From Xiphydria camelus (Eukaryota; Arthropoda; Insecta; Hymenoptera; Xiphydriidae), in contig OY783195.1 of the NCBI GenBank assembly GCA_963678675.1, positions 13,118,505 through 13,182,504 on the forward strand: 64,000 nucleotides of DNA, given 5' to 3'. The translations under genes and the position numbers were made by a program. Of the stretch, positions 1 through 11,089 are shown in pieces (position 1 is the stretch's first letter; each line of letters begins with the position of its first letter). The notes under the pieces were generated by a model, which was not told where the DNA came from, did no database searches, and saw only the letters and a list, made by a program, of their open reading frames with translations.

Positions 1-132
1 CTGACAATAGCTCGTCGTTCGTCCAAGCTCGGGCCTCGAGGTGGGAGGCGATGAGATAGAAAAAACGAGAGTCGGTGAGCGCGATATTACCGACGTGATT
101 ATTTAAAGTTTTGTTTCTCTTTTGCCGGAACA
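1..132 (-). repeat. Bel/Pao LTR fragment, cut by window edge
   Basis: Bases 1-132 match 17412-17547, the distal half of the Bel/Pao LTR described there, with a 5-base difference near the middle. The match stops at the same LTR terminus (GCCGGAACA on the plus strand, so TGTTCCGGC reading with the element). The rest of this LTR lies outside the window. It could be a solo LTR or the 3' LTR of a minus-strand element; the sequence does not decide. Confidence 0.8.
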
Positions 133-682
133 AAAATGTTTAAATGCGTGCTGTCTATTATTTATTTCAAGAAAACCTTGTGTCCGCCACTAGGAGAACT
201 CCCCCTAGTTATCTATCCTTGATACCTACCCTTTGCCGAGGGTACGTCTGAGGCAGGAAGGTGTACGAGAGGCAGTTTGCTTCCAGAGGCTAAATGTACC
301 GACTTTGGTTCAAAATTTTTCCATCACGTGGCAGCACCAAAATAAGCTAATTTTTCTTGTCAATTTTCTCCCCAACGAACGGTTCATTTTTTTATCTGTA
401 AACGGATTCTTGACTGTTTTCAATGTAGAATTTAATAAAATTGGTTATTCAAATTTTTAATTGAAAAATTTTATTAAAAAATACTTTAAAAACGTCAAAA
501 AATGTACTTTTGTAAAAAATAGGGTTATAGAGACAAATAAGAAGTATAACTGATAATTGCTATGGATTCGAATTTTGATTCTACCCAAAAACCTGATCGT
601 AATCAGTAATTTCTGTATTCAACCGAGCGCTGGCGAGTCGAGAGAAGACACAGCGGGGGGCGAGGCGAGCTTCCCTTCCATA
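133..682. other. Unrecognised, possible Bel internal edge then unique DNA
   Basis: This stretch follows the LTR end. A 75-codon open frame at 233-460 has no recognisable motif. On the minus strand a short G-rich run near 200-215 could be a polypurine tract if the LTR is a 3' LTR, but it is some 70 bases away, so this is weak. I see no gene. Confidence 0.3.
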
Positions 683-993
683 GAGCCACTTCACACGTGC
701 CGGATAAACGCGGCCGGTCCCGGGCCGGCGCCGGGTCAGCTGCGACAACCCTTCACACGTATAGCCGGTTTTTTCCCGGTCGCCACTGCACTACTATCCT
801 ACTACGTACCACCCGTACCCCGTATCGGGTGGGCGTGGCCGGCGACTACCCGGTTTGGGTGCCGTCGGCCCGGTGCCGGGTAGGATCACCCGGCACGTGT
901 GAAACGATGCATACTAGCCTATATAACACCATCCCCACCACCCGGCGCCGGCCCGGGACCGGCCGCGTTTATCCGGCACGTGTGAAGTGGCTC
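683..993. mobile_element. GC-rich palindromic MITE
   Basis: The two ends are near-perfect inverted repeats of about 50 bp beginning GAGCCACTTCACACGTGCC, and the arms include GGCCGGTCCCGGGCCGG. ATA sits on both outer sides, which could be a short target duplication. The island is far more GC-rich than its surroundings. Two open frames across it (557-883, 697-1050) are by-products of the palindrome. Superfamily unknown. Confidence 0.7.
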
Positions 994-2480
994 ATACTCT
1001 CGCGGTCGGCCTGCTTCGACGTGTCTCGGCAAGAGTGTGTGCCGGCATGAGAAAGAGAGCGAAGCATGAGACAGAGCGTGGCTATAGAGTGGAGCAGGTT
1101 CAGGAGAAATGAGAAATGGTGTAGTCTCGCTTTACTAATAGTCGGGGAGCTGGTGTCCAAAATGTGCAAGTTTTCTCAAAGCTAATTTCTTGAGATCAGG
1201 TTACTTTTAAATGATGGAAAGTAACTGTAGAGTCAGCACTTCCGGCACCGGAACACCTGGCGCTGGGACGCTCGCAAAGGTGTCATAATAATTAACGTCT
1301 CTAAACTGCTTTCTCGAAGCTCAAAATTTATTGAAAATGAGCAAATATAATATAAAACAAGAATCCAAAAGTCAGGCAGCAATACAATACAAGCCCGGTC
1401 CCGCTTCAATTGGCCCAGTTGTAAAATTTCTCCGGATATTAGCACCCAATCAAGATAAATCTAAAGTTTATGTCAATACGCACGTTATTTATTTTTCAAC
1501 CAACATTTTTACAGAGCGTAAGACCTACTAGCAGTTTATTCATTTTACGATCATAAACTGCAAACAAAATGAAAAAATATTGCAAGTCTTGAAAAATTCA
1601 CCACTGGGTAACATCGCTTTTGTTTTTAATAACGGCCGCAATTCGTAATTAATTAAATAATTAATTCGTATATAATGCTCGAAATGCTTGAAATAGTCGG
1701 CGGATAAAATATGACCAAAAACATTATTTTCTTCAATTCTGATTTTATTTTAAAATTGTACCTACATTATGAAACATTGTGCCGTGCAGTGTACTACAAA
1801 ACATTACGTTTCAGCCTAGAAAAAATATAAGGCAGCAGTAGATTTACAATTCATTTAATAATTGTTATTTTAGTGGGTGGGCCAACTGAAGCGGGACGGG
1901 GCTCGTATAGGGACACGTGGCGTCAGCACTACTTCATATCTGCCTATCAAAAATATGACGTGTGTCAAAGTGTTTTCTCAAGGCTACAATTCTCCAAACT
2001 CATTTACAATATAAGTTTATGTATTATATTTCTGTAGGTCAACCTTTTTTTTTGCAAGATACAAATATAATAATATCTTCAAGTAAATATGTTTCTTCCA
2101 ATCTGGTTTAAAAATATAAGTAAAAGGCACATAAGTGTACGAAGGAACGTTTACTTAATTTTTTATTTGCAATTAGTCGCCTCCTATAAAACAATGAATT
2201 AATTCTATGTTACCTAACGCGGAATTAAATGTGCACGGTATTAGAAAATAAAAAGTTAATAAATGATCAATGTCTCTTCTACGCCTTCATATGAGTGTTA
2301 TGTCACTCAAATTATATGCAACTTTTTGTCATGAAATAACAGAAATTATACGGACCTTTTTGTGCCCAACAAAAACTGGAAATTCGATTGCTTTGTACGA
2401 CTCGAAAAGTAGCAACATCTTTGGAGAGAGGGGGAACGATATATAGATAGACTGGACTACCAAGTCACCGCGCCTCTAAT

Positions 2481-2484
<4 letters not shown>
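994..2484. other. No recognisable gene; one degenerate inverted pair
   Basis: About 1.5 kb without a convincing coding frame. A diverged inverted pair is visible: about 30 bp at 1389-1418 matches the reverse complement of 1874-1905 (core GCGGGAC next to a GGGCCAA block). This suggests a decayed inverted-repeat element of about 0.5 kb. Confidence 0.4.

Positions 2485-2539
<55 letters not shown>
2485..2539. repeat. (CT)n microsatellite
   Basis: Uninterrupted CT dinucleotide run of about 27 units. Shorter CT runs occur at 4934-4960 and about 40331-40360. Confidence 0.98.
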
Positions 2540-2541
<2 letters not shown>

Positions 2542-2681
2542 TGTATAAAAAAGTTGTTTCTATGCATCAAAAACCCACGTGGACTGTGCGTCACTGCCGT
2601 CGCCGACACAATGTTCTCTTATTACCGCGATAAGACTGCGTGGTGAGGTGACCGGGCCGGTAAACACGACGACGCACAGTA

Positions 2682-3137
2682 GTTCAGAGAACGCCGATTT
2701 AGCCTATCGAAATTCGTTATCGAAAAACTAAGGAACTTATTTGTCAGTAAAGTCTCATTACGTGTGTAATAGGGTTATTTATCTATAAATGTAATGTTAA
2801 TTCATAAAAAAATTAAAATTTATTTATTAAAAAAAGATGTATAGAATCATAAACATTTTTATGAAATAATTTGAATGTTAAAGTAATAATTGAATGAAGT
2901 AAAAGAAATAAATTTAATTCATTTATAAATTTACGCATTAGTAAATGAGTATTTCATTAAAATTTTTATGATTCTATAAATATTTTTTTATAAATAAATA
3001 ATTTTAATTTTTGTTATGAATTAACCTTATATTTATAGATAAGTAACCCTACTACACACGTAATGAGACTTCACTGACAAAGAAGTTCCTCAGTTTTTGG
3101 ATAACGAATTTCGATAAGCTAAATCGGCGTTCTGAAC
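2682..3137. mobile_element. Foldback element, arms about 200 bp
   Basis: Bases 2682-2890 are the near inverse of 2930-3137. Both ends read GTTCAG(AG)AACGCCGATTT inwards and both arms contain an AT-rich core. The small loop is only a few tens of bases, so almost the whole element can form a hairpin. It has no coding capacity. Both sides are moderately GC-rich flanks. Confidence 0.8.
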
Positions 3138-3149
3138 CACTATGCGGCG

Positions 3150-3312
3150 CTCAGCCGGCGGTGTTTGTTTACGGCGGCGGAGGGGGGGGGGGGGGTCCGG
3201 CGCACCCGGCTATCCGCCTCGCTCCCGAGGATCTACGAGGAGGAGCGCCGGGAAGCGGCACGGGGGGGTTGGCGAGCGCAGCGAACAGGGGGCGGAGCCC
3301 TCTAGTCTGTTA
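3150..3312 (+). mobile_element. Helitron-like 3' end fragment
   Basis: This GC-rich block ends with TTGGCGAGCGCAGCGAACAG followed by GGGGCGGAGCCCTCTAGT. From memory, such a GGGGCGGAGCCC hairpin just before CTAGT is typical of 3' ends of Helitron/Helentron-type elements in insects and other invertebrates. A poly-G run (3181-3194) lies inside. An open frame over it (3142-3345, Arg/Gly-rich) is compositional. The family assignment is an inference. Confidence 0.45.
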
Positions 3313-4047
3313 AAAATTACTGATTACGATGGAGATAGGTACTGATTGTTGCAGAATTTCCGACAAGGTTTTTATTTCACACACATTGAACGGATATATG
3401 TCTCTATAAGTGACTTTTTTGGAAAAAGTGAATTTTTCAGTTTTTTTCTTTTAAAAGGATGTTTATAATAAACTGTAATTTTGTATAAACCAATTTGCTT
3501 AAATTAGATACATGAACAATTAATAAATCCGTTTTCAGAATGAACATATGTACAGCCGTTTCCGAATAAATTACTATCTAAGGAAATTTTGCCCTAACAG
3601 TGCAGCCATCTATTGAAAAAATTGCATACTATTTGTCGGGGACATTTAGCCTTAATAGCGCGCTACCTCAAGACAGCTCCGCTAGTCTTTTCATTTCTCT
3701 GTATTTTCAACAACCTACATCCTTAACGATTTGCGAAATGTAGTGTAACCGCGGCCTACCTAGGTACACCTCTCTTTTTCCTGTTTCTACTTCTAAGATG
3801 TCTCTTAGCAGCCTCTCCTTGTTAGTAAGAAAAACGTATGCGCACTAGTCTTTCTTTTTCACAAAAATTTTACCGTGCCAGTACCAGAATTTTTCAGGTG
3901 CTCATCACTAATAAATACGCATGCGCACCAGACTTTTTCTTGGACTGGACGTTTGCACCATGATTCAGGGACAGCACAGTAATTTTTGTTTAACTTTCCC
4001 TAGGTAAAAAGTTTTTATTTTTCCTTTCCGTGTAAAAGCTTTATATA
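3313..4047. other. No recognisable feature
   Basis: AT-rich sequence with no long open frame, no clear inverted repeat and no recognised element. Confidence 0.4.
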
Positions 4048-4263
4048 GGGTAGACCGAGGTGAATCGAATCACAAGGCGAATCGGATCGTAGATTCATAT
4101 TTCTTAAATAGTGTTAAAAATGAGCACTTCGATCATTCGTATTACTTCGTTCTTCTCCAATGAAGTAATTTGAATAATCAAGTAGCTCATTTTCACCGCG
4201 ATTTAAGAAATGTAGATTTATATGATCCGATTCACTCTGTGATCCGATTCGCCTCGGTCTACC
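4048..4263. mobile_element. Short TIR MITE, GGGTAGACCGAGG type
   Basis: The ends are inverted copies of GGTAGACCGAGGTGAATCG and the interior is itself palindromic (ATTTCTTAAAT / ATTTAAGAAAT). A TA lies at or next to each end. The purine-rich GGGTAGACCGAGG terminus resembles the ends of pogo/Tigger-type MITEs of insects. It is about 216 bp and non-coding. Confidence 0.7.
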
Positions 4264-5213
4264 ATACAATTATATTCCATTGAATATGAATGTTTCTTAC
4301 AACGAAAGTGTGAAAGTGTGAAAATAATACAATACTTTCATCCTCTAGAATGCCCTCATGTGAAAGTATCTACCCACCCTCTTATACTTAGACACAACCC
4401 GAGTCGAAGATTTTGACCTGTTCCATTCTGAATAGACCTGCTTTAAGGTCTGTTTACACCTGAGTAGGCCTGGTAGAGTCTTAGAGAATACCTGTAAAGG
4501 GATTTTCCTCTAAAACACACACACACACACCTGAGTTGTCCTGATATGTAAATATGGCCTTCACTGTCCTTAATAAGTCGGATATATTCTTTCAAGCTAG
4601 TCGATGTCCTAACACGTGCTGTTTAGCTCTTTTTCGTATAATTTAAAATTCATAGATAATCAATTAAACATTCTGAACGGAAAATTATTTATAGGTAGCC
4701 TTGAATTGAAAGGAAAGGGGGGGGGGGCAATGTATTAGCAATTTTATTAATTCCTCTCTCTATAATGTTGATAAATAAATAAATAAATAAATAAAAATAT
4801 ACATATTTTTGTGAATGAATAAAATATAGATAAATAAAATTAAAATTTAATTTTCTTCATTGAAAGAGGAATTATTATAGCGGGAAAGGAAAGGAGTGAG
4901 GAATATGATGTTCCTATTTTCTCAACTCATTTCCCTCTCTCTCTCTCTCTCTCTCTCTCTTTCAACGAAAAGAATATAATAAAAATCTGACTTAAAATTT
5001 ACTATCATTTTCATAAATTAAGTTATTTAATACATTTAGTGGTTTTCAAATAATAATTAATTAATAGGGAACTTGCCTGTGTGTCAGATTTTTAAATACT
5101 TTTGGTATTTATCTACTCTTTAAACCTTAACAATAGGTATTTGTAAAAAAGAAAATGATCAGTTATCTTGTTTAAATATTTTGTGATAGTTTGTGTTTAG
5201 TTAAAGTTTGACA
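4264..5213. other. No gene; simple repeats
   Basis: Contains (CA)n at 4514-4530, (TAAA)n at about 4771-4795, a G run near 4720 and (CT)n at 4934-4960. The heptamer AGACCTG and its near variants are clustered at 4413-4455 and again at 6079-6250. No coding frame is convincing. Confidence 0.5.
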
Positions 5214-5520
5214 TGTGGCGACCCGTCATGCTTTGGCGGCCTGACGCCAGATAGCGCCGACCCTCTCGGCCCTCGGCTCGCGGCTCCTGGCCCCCGGCTG
5301 TCGGCTCTCGATAGTAAAACGGCGGTAAATTACTATATAAGAGGACCACATGGTGTCTAAGGCAGGAGTCGGCCTAGGACAGTAAAGTCGAGTCCACAGG
5401 CCGATTCCGGGTTGAAATGGCGAACGTAATTTTCGTTCGCCACAGACAATTTTTGAATACGATTTTTCGACACGTGACGTTCATGACACTAAGTGTGTTA
5501 AATACAAATTAAATAACTGC
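5214..5520 (+). promoter_or_regulatory. LTR-like or promoter-like island
   Basis: A GC-rich block starts TGTGGCGACCCG, runs through a CTCGGC-repeated stretch and reaches a TATA-box-like TACTATATAAGAG at 5330-5342, followed 20-60 bases later by GGAGTCGGCC and AGTCGAGTCC. Start, TATA position and size would fit a solo Gypsy-type LTR. No second copy, target duplication or internal region is visible, so it could also be an unrelated promoter-like sequence. Confidence 0.3.
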
Positions 5521-5529
5521 ATATTTATT

Positions 5530-6025
5530 TACCGCATGTCCCATAAGAAGCGCAACAAGCGACATTTACCTTCGGTAGTATTTACCGACGGTGCACATGT
5601 ACCGACTTATGCACCGTCGGTAAATCGTCACCTCAATACCGTATGTCCGTCTCTGTACTGGCCAGTTTGAAAGTTACCTTCGGATAGGCTTGGTCGGTAC
5701 TCGAGTCATTTAATACGGTAGAAGTCGAGTCGGCAGTTAGAGTTGATGCCAATTCGGGAGATCGAGGCGTCTAACCTCGAAATTGTGAATTTGTGAATAA
5801 TGGAAATTACGAAAATAATTATAATTACGGTATAAATGTCTCGATTACCGACCAAGCCTATCCGAAGGTAACTTTCAAACTGGCCAGTACAGAGACGGAC
5901 ATACGGTATAGGTTTGTTCAATATCCTCCTTTTGGGAATGGGACATTGAACAAACCTATATTGGGGTGACGAAATACTGCCGAAGGTAAATGTCGCTTGT
6001 TGCATTTCTTATGGGACATGCGGTA
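5530..6025. mobile_element. Foldback of the TACCGCATGTCC family with nested copy
   Basis: The outer arms start TACCGCATGTCCCATAAGAA and mirror each other for about 55 bp (5530-5585 and 5970-6025). Inside lies a second inverted-repeat unit, 5637-5908, whose ends are TACCGTATGTCCGTCTCTG. A perfect 16-bp stem (ATTTACCGACGGTGCA) sits at 5580-5625 and another stem-loop (TATAGGTTTGTTCAAT) at 5907-5962. A 99-codon frame on the minus strand (5706-6005) is palindrome-derived. Related copies lie at 30171-30515 and 39725-45247. Confidence 0.8.
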
Positions 6026-7471
6026 TACGTGGGGGGAAGGGGAAAAGGGTGGGGGAAACAAAATTCAGAAGCCCTTCTTAGACCTGGTTAGTACCCGCGA
6101 TAGGATAATAACGGCTTTCCCGAGTCTACTGTGAAAAGTCCGTGTTAGACCTGTCTGCATCTGATATTCACCGTAACTAGGCTATGAAAGGACAAACAAG
6201 GTTTACTTTCTACATTTCCCTAAGACCTGGTTCATTCTTTTTAGACCTGCAAACGTTCATTCTTAGCAGGGCTTACCAGGTCAAAATATTCGACCCGGGA
6301 AGGAACTCAACAACAAAGCAAAATTCAATAGTCTCACAGATGTCAATGGCGATATTGCTGTTAATCGAAAGCTGTTACCTTTATAAGCTATTACGAAATT
6401 GCGTAACATATTTAGTTCTTCCCACGGGCACTTGGGTACGTGTACTTCGCATACGTCGGTTGATTTTTGAACGGTGTCGGACTTTTTCGACTAATAGAAT
6501 CATTCTGAATCTCCCAGGTACCTATAGGTATAACTACTATTGTGCTTCGACTCTTCGGATAGCGTACTTTTACCCCAAAATTCACTCCGAAGATATCAGA
6601 ATTATCTACGTTTCTAGAACGTTCTCACTAGCCAGGAAATGAGCTTGAAAGTTCCGACTTCAAAATTAGGATGATATGTCAGTTAATTTTCAATAAATAC
6701 CAGGAAAACGCTGAAGTATTAAGAATACACGCATTTTGTACGTGAAAGAACTTTTAAAAGAAATAATAACTTGGCTTCTTTATGTACCTAAAGATTACTG
6801 AACATTGAAACAAATATTAGATATTTTATATCTCAGACTTTGTCATTATTAGGTACTAAAATTTATAGAGAACTTCGAATCATAAGACCTCGTATACAAA
6901 GATCGCAACGGGACCTCTTGTAAAATAAAAATCGCACTCGCCGGATGGTTAGTCCCTTAGCTGTGTGAAGACCCAGCAACAATGAAAGCCTTTACAAAAT
7001 GAATAGAATAGGTAAGGAATAAGAGATAGGAAACAGAATTCACACTACCTGCAATTTTTTCACTTTTTCCTCACTTTTTATTTCTTATTACAACCAATCG
7101 GAATCTTATTTCTTATTTCTTATTCTTTATTCCTTTAATTGTCTAAAGGCCTTGAATCTGATCGACCTACTTTGGGTGGCGGAACTTAATTGAGTCAACC
7201 ATAGCGTGATGTTATGAGCGAATCTTATTATTTCAGCATGACAGCTAAATCTGTTTAGTCATTGCGCTTGTTCCTACATCATTCCTATCTATGTAGGAAT
7301 CAACAATCGGCCCATTCTAGGGTTATTTTTGGGCGCCAGACTTTTGATGATGGCACAGTAATGGTTGCCATTAATGGTTTAGTAATGCGAAACTGTCAAA
7401 TGATAACTACGGTCGGATAACGGCCAGACTATTGGTCAGATATGGCGAGTGACAGTGGTCCAGTAATGAAT
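6026..7471. other. No recognisable gene
   Basis: A 152-codon frame on the plus strand (6184-6642) is the longest. Its translation has no domain, low-complexity or repeat signature that I recognise, and nothing upstream suggests a promoter. I treat it as chance. The AGACCTG cluster falls at 6079-6250. Confidence 0.4.
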
Positions 7472-7555
7472 AATTGAAGACCTTGGCTGTAAAACCTGTT
7501 AACTAATATAAAGTTCCATGCTAGTTAACAAGTTTTACAGCCGAGGTCTTCAATT
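7472..7555. repeat. 84-bp hairpin
   Basis: AATTGAAGACCTTGGCTGT reads inwards from both ends with few mismatches, leaving a loop of about 20 bases. It is probably a tiny MITE relic. Confidence 0.75.
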
Positions 7556-8575
7556 GTCGGAAGATAAAAGTTTCTGTTTACTTTGTCTTCGAAAGAAGAA
7601 TTATCGGAAGTATCGGAATAGGGTAGTTGACTGATTTTTTTTTATTAATTATTCGAAACATTTGGAAAAAATGATCAACCCCGTATTTTTTCATTTTTCA
7701 TTTTTGGGTTTATCCGAGCCGTAAAACAAGATTTAGAAACCCAGCATACGTCATCGTTCAGTAAACCTATCTCTCTCGCACTCGTCCATTGGCATAGGTA
7801 AGTGCGTCTTTCACGGCTCTTCGATGACGTCATAATTGAGCAGAGAGAAATACGCTTATAACTCAGCGAGTAATAATTTTTTCGGGCATTTTCTTTTTCA
7901 CGTGATATTGAATATGTATACGGATTACAAATTGAATTTAAAGACACGAACATTTTTTTCTAGTCATCATCCAAATTATCAAAATTTGAAACATTGAGTT
8001 TTTCTGGGAAATCGAGCCAAACCTCATAAGTATTTACCAATTTTTCTATTGTCAATATTAAAATCGTTAGGTATTAATATTATCAATAGATACTTATACC
8101 TATTGTTATGCCTGTCACTGTTTCCGCCTTCCACAGAAGCTCTTCCTATTCTTTCTAACTTTCGGTATTTCTTTAAATGATAGTAATTTCGCGACATCCT
8201 TGCGACCTTGTGAGTCAGCGTAACGGAGTTATATATGTAGGTATAATTGCAGTAGATAATAGCACCCCCACATGCAGCCAAATATTTACCTATATATATA
8301 AATATCGGTTGGAGACCTACACGGAAAAATTGTATAAATAATTTAGCTATATTTGATACCGTTCACATATACCTACCTATGTCAGACATGGCCCGATACT
8401 ACCTAATCCGGGGGAATATGCCGCATCGGTTAATACGCCGCAGTTCGATAATTTCTTTTAAAGCCAACAATTGACATCAATGGTCCTATTAACATGTTAG
8501 TGTGAGAGAGTAAACACGCGTGAATTATTTACAAATCAAATTTATTAGTTTTTTTTTAGTGAATAACGCCAGTGT
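7556..8575. other. No recognisable feature
   Basis: Short open frames on the minus strand (7675-7953 and 8024-8281) carry no recognisable motif. TAGGTA and TACCTA steps are frequent here, as in much of the window. Confidence 0.35.
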
Positions 8576-9433
8576 AGAGGAAAGTCATCAAAGTCGGGCA
8601 CCGGTCTTTAAGCGGGCCCCTCTCTTTATTTTTATATGTAGATCTCTATACCCACCATCGGTTTTAATCTTTCATGGTTAACAATTGACAGTTCAAACAA
8701 TTTCTTGCCGTTGTGGGAAACTTTTTCGTGCGTTCGTATTTGTTTTATTGTTGATGTAGTTGGACCAGTAAGTAATTCAAATTATTTGTATTTTTGAAAT
8801 GCATGGAATGATTGATCAGTTTATGGTGTTGAAGGTGTGGTTGGTTGCTCGGAAAAATAACTGTAACCACAAAATAAACAAAAACGATTGTGCGTAAGTC
8901 GGGCCCCTTATTTTTTCTGTTCATTATGTGGGCTCCTTCTTTTTTATGCTCAATTCCTCTAAATTATCATTATTCTGTCGCATCGAGCGACGGAATTCGG
9001 AAGGTTGATTCATAGCATCACTCATAATTAACTCGCCGACTATAATTAATCGCGTCATCGGCGAAGAGACATATTTCGGTGAACAGGTCGTTAATACCTC
9101 GGTTCCGCACCTTTCCGGAAAAGAAGGTAAAGTTTATAAATAAAAAAAAACATTAAAAAAACAATGTTTCATTTCCGCTCACTTTTTTTATCTTTTCCGA
9201 GTACCTATTCAGGTAGGGGGCCCACTTTAGGAGCCCTTTTTCCAGAACCTGAACAATGCATGTCGCAAGTTTTTTCCAAATTTCTCAGAAACAAGTCTTG
9301 TCTCAAACTTGTATCGAATGTAGGTATGTTATAATCAATTTTTTACAATTTGCAATACAGGTATTGTAACTTCCATATGTTGATTCCTACAATTTTTAGA
9401 TGCTAAAAAGTAAATGGGGGCCCGACTTTGGTG
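8576..9433. mobile_element. Non-autonomous TIR element, 858 bp
   Basis: Terminal inverted repeats of about 26 bp begin AGAGGAAAGTCATCAAAGTC on the left and match the reverse complement of the right end with one substitution. Variants of the GGGGCCC/GTCGGGC block recur inside (near 8618, 8900 and 9217). About 40 bp near 9065-9110 also occur near 54955-55000 (shared core TCGTTAATACCTCGGTTCCG). No coding frame. Confidence 0.7.
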
Positions 9434-10098
9434 ACTTTCCTCTAAGGGTAGATATCGTCGAAAAATTTTCTTATGTTAAGTTATTCTATAGCGGTGAGAG
9501 AAGGAAGTTTCAAGTAAATTTGATCAATTGTAATAGGAGTAGCTATGCCAAAGTATGATTCGTAACCTTACTTTTTTGTGGCGGAATATTCAGTTAGGTA
9601 TAGGTACGTATTTTAAGGAAGTGATTTGATTTTTATTTTGATAAGGTTTATTGTGGGGTAATATGCCTTATGATATTCGACTGCGGCATATTACCCCAAG
9701 CAGCGGTGTATTATAGATACCCATTTTTGCGTTTATTTGAGATGCCTCGAACTTATATTTGAAAAAACATAAGAGCTTTATGTTTTTAATCTCATGAAAT
9801 ACCTAATTTAATTCTTACGGAAATAGCATGTTGCCATATTACCCCTGGGTACGGGTAATATGGCCATATCGTATCATTCGACACTTCTACTTGTAACATC
9901 TTTATCAGTGGGAATATGGCAATGAGCATTTAACGTGAAATACCCATGGGTATATGTACGCTCTAAGATGCCACCTTCATATTGCGGCTGGAACGGTTGC
10001 TTGTTAGAATGTGAGCCCTTGAAATTTATGTTGCCATATTACCCCGGTTTACTATAAGTACATAAGTATACGTGCGTAAAAATGAACCGAAAATACCT
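9434..10098. other. Presumed start of FoxB intron; repeated CCATATTACCCC motif
   Basis: Immediately downstream (minus-strand sense) of the FoxB exon. TGCCATATTACCCC or its inverse occurs at about 9655-9705, 9829-9870 and 10031-10046, partly as an inverted pair, suggesting one or more decayed MITEs. I did not find a second FoxB exon here. Confidence 0.4.
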
Positions 10099-10100
10099 AC

Positions 10101-10321
10101 CTTTTGATGAAACAGTCATTAAAGGAGAGATTGTGCCTGAGCGAGTTTTGCCATCGCCGAGTATCCCGTCGATAATAAGGAAATCTATCGGTGATAAATC
10201 GATAGATCTCTGCAAGCGGTAGCATTTTTTCCTTCGACGACCAGATTGCCATGGATATTAACGAGATATAAGAGTATGGTGGCTTCTGCTCACCGTAGGA
10301 ATTCCGTGATGGCCTTGGCAT
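10101..10321 (-). CDS. FoxB-type forkhead transcription factor, first coding exon (partial)
   Basis: The 73 full codons start [20 protein letters not shown] and end [17 protein letters not shown]. This is the N-terminus plus helices 1-3 of a forkhead DNA-binding domain, including the complete recognition helix [17 protein letters not shown]-x3-Y-x2-QKPPYSYIS at the very start is characteristic of FoxB proteins (Drosophila fd96Ca/fd96Cb, vertebrate FOXB1), nuclear DNA-binding regulators of embryonic patterning. The frame meets a stop one codon after FIK, but AAAAG|GTAGGTATT there is a strong splice donor, so wings 1-2 and the C-terminus should lie in a later exon to the left. I did not find that exon in 1-10098, so the intron is long or the copy is truncated. 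LISMAI replaces the near-invariant LTAMAI, an oddity that fits either rapid evolution or a retained fragment. Confidence 0.85.
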
Positions 10322-11089
10322 CCTTTCTCAATCCCGTCACAGTGGAAACCCGGCTGTCCACAACTGTCGCTTGAACGAGAGATGCGTCGGATCGGAGATT
10401 TGCGCGAGGATGAATCTCCAGCCACCTGTTTGATTCCGGTAAATATAGCGTGCGAGATTGTACTGCGAATCCCCGCACGTGGAAATCGCAGGACAGTGGA
10501 ATCGTCCTTAGCGACTTCAGCTATACTTCCAGCTCTTTCGCGAGCGAGTATATCCATTTTGAGCTGGCACGATGGCGTCCATCTTGTTCCAACGTAGTGC
10601 GCCCGTTAATTTTGTCCACCACTCAGTTCCTTTCTATCGCCAGCCTCCGTTTTTACCAATGAGATGTCAACAAACTCGTCACCTCAAGAACTAGACGTCA
10701 TCGCGCACATATCACTTCCTTGTGTGTGAATATCGTGTTGTTATCCTTGCATGGGATATCATTTTTTATACATAGCAATTACGGGTACTTAAGGAAGTTT
10801 TTATTTAAGACGATAAGCACTTTTAACCCATTAGCTACGTGTAGGTACCTATATTTAACGACTTAAATTTTGTAGGTCAATAAGTTCTTAAGGAATTGCA
10901 CGTGCGCTACCTAAATAATGATTCGAAAATGTATACCTACGTTACACGCTACAAGTGTCTACGTTATCGTATTGGCGTAACTACTTCCGCTGTAAGATCA
11001 GTAGATATGTGTAATTCAGCGGTATCTCCGTGATGTAGGTAGGTACCTATAAGACATATATATGTAGATTAAGTTTGAATACTCATGCA
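10322..11089. other. Upstream of FoxB exon, likely 5'UTR/promoter region
   Basis: Moderately GC-rich just upstream of the FoxB ATG, falling to AT-rich beyond 10740. Overlapping open frames on both strands at 10258-10662 lack motifs. No transposon signature is visible over about 400 bases, unusual for this window and consistent with host regulatory sequence, but I cannot point to a defined promoter. Confidence 0.35.

Noticed and set aside
6184..6642. 152-codon open frame
   Set aside because: No domain, no conserved motif, no supporting promoter or splice signal; length is possible by chance in 64 kb.
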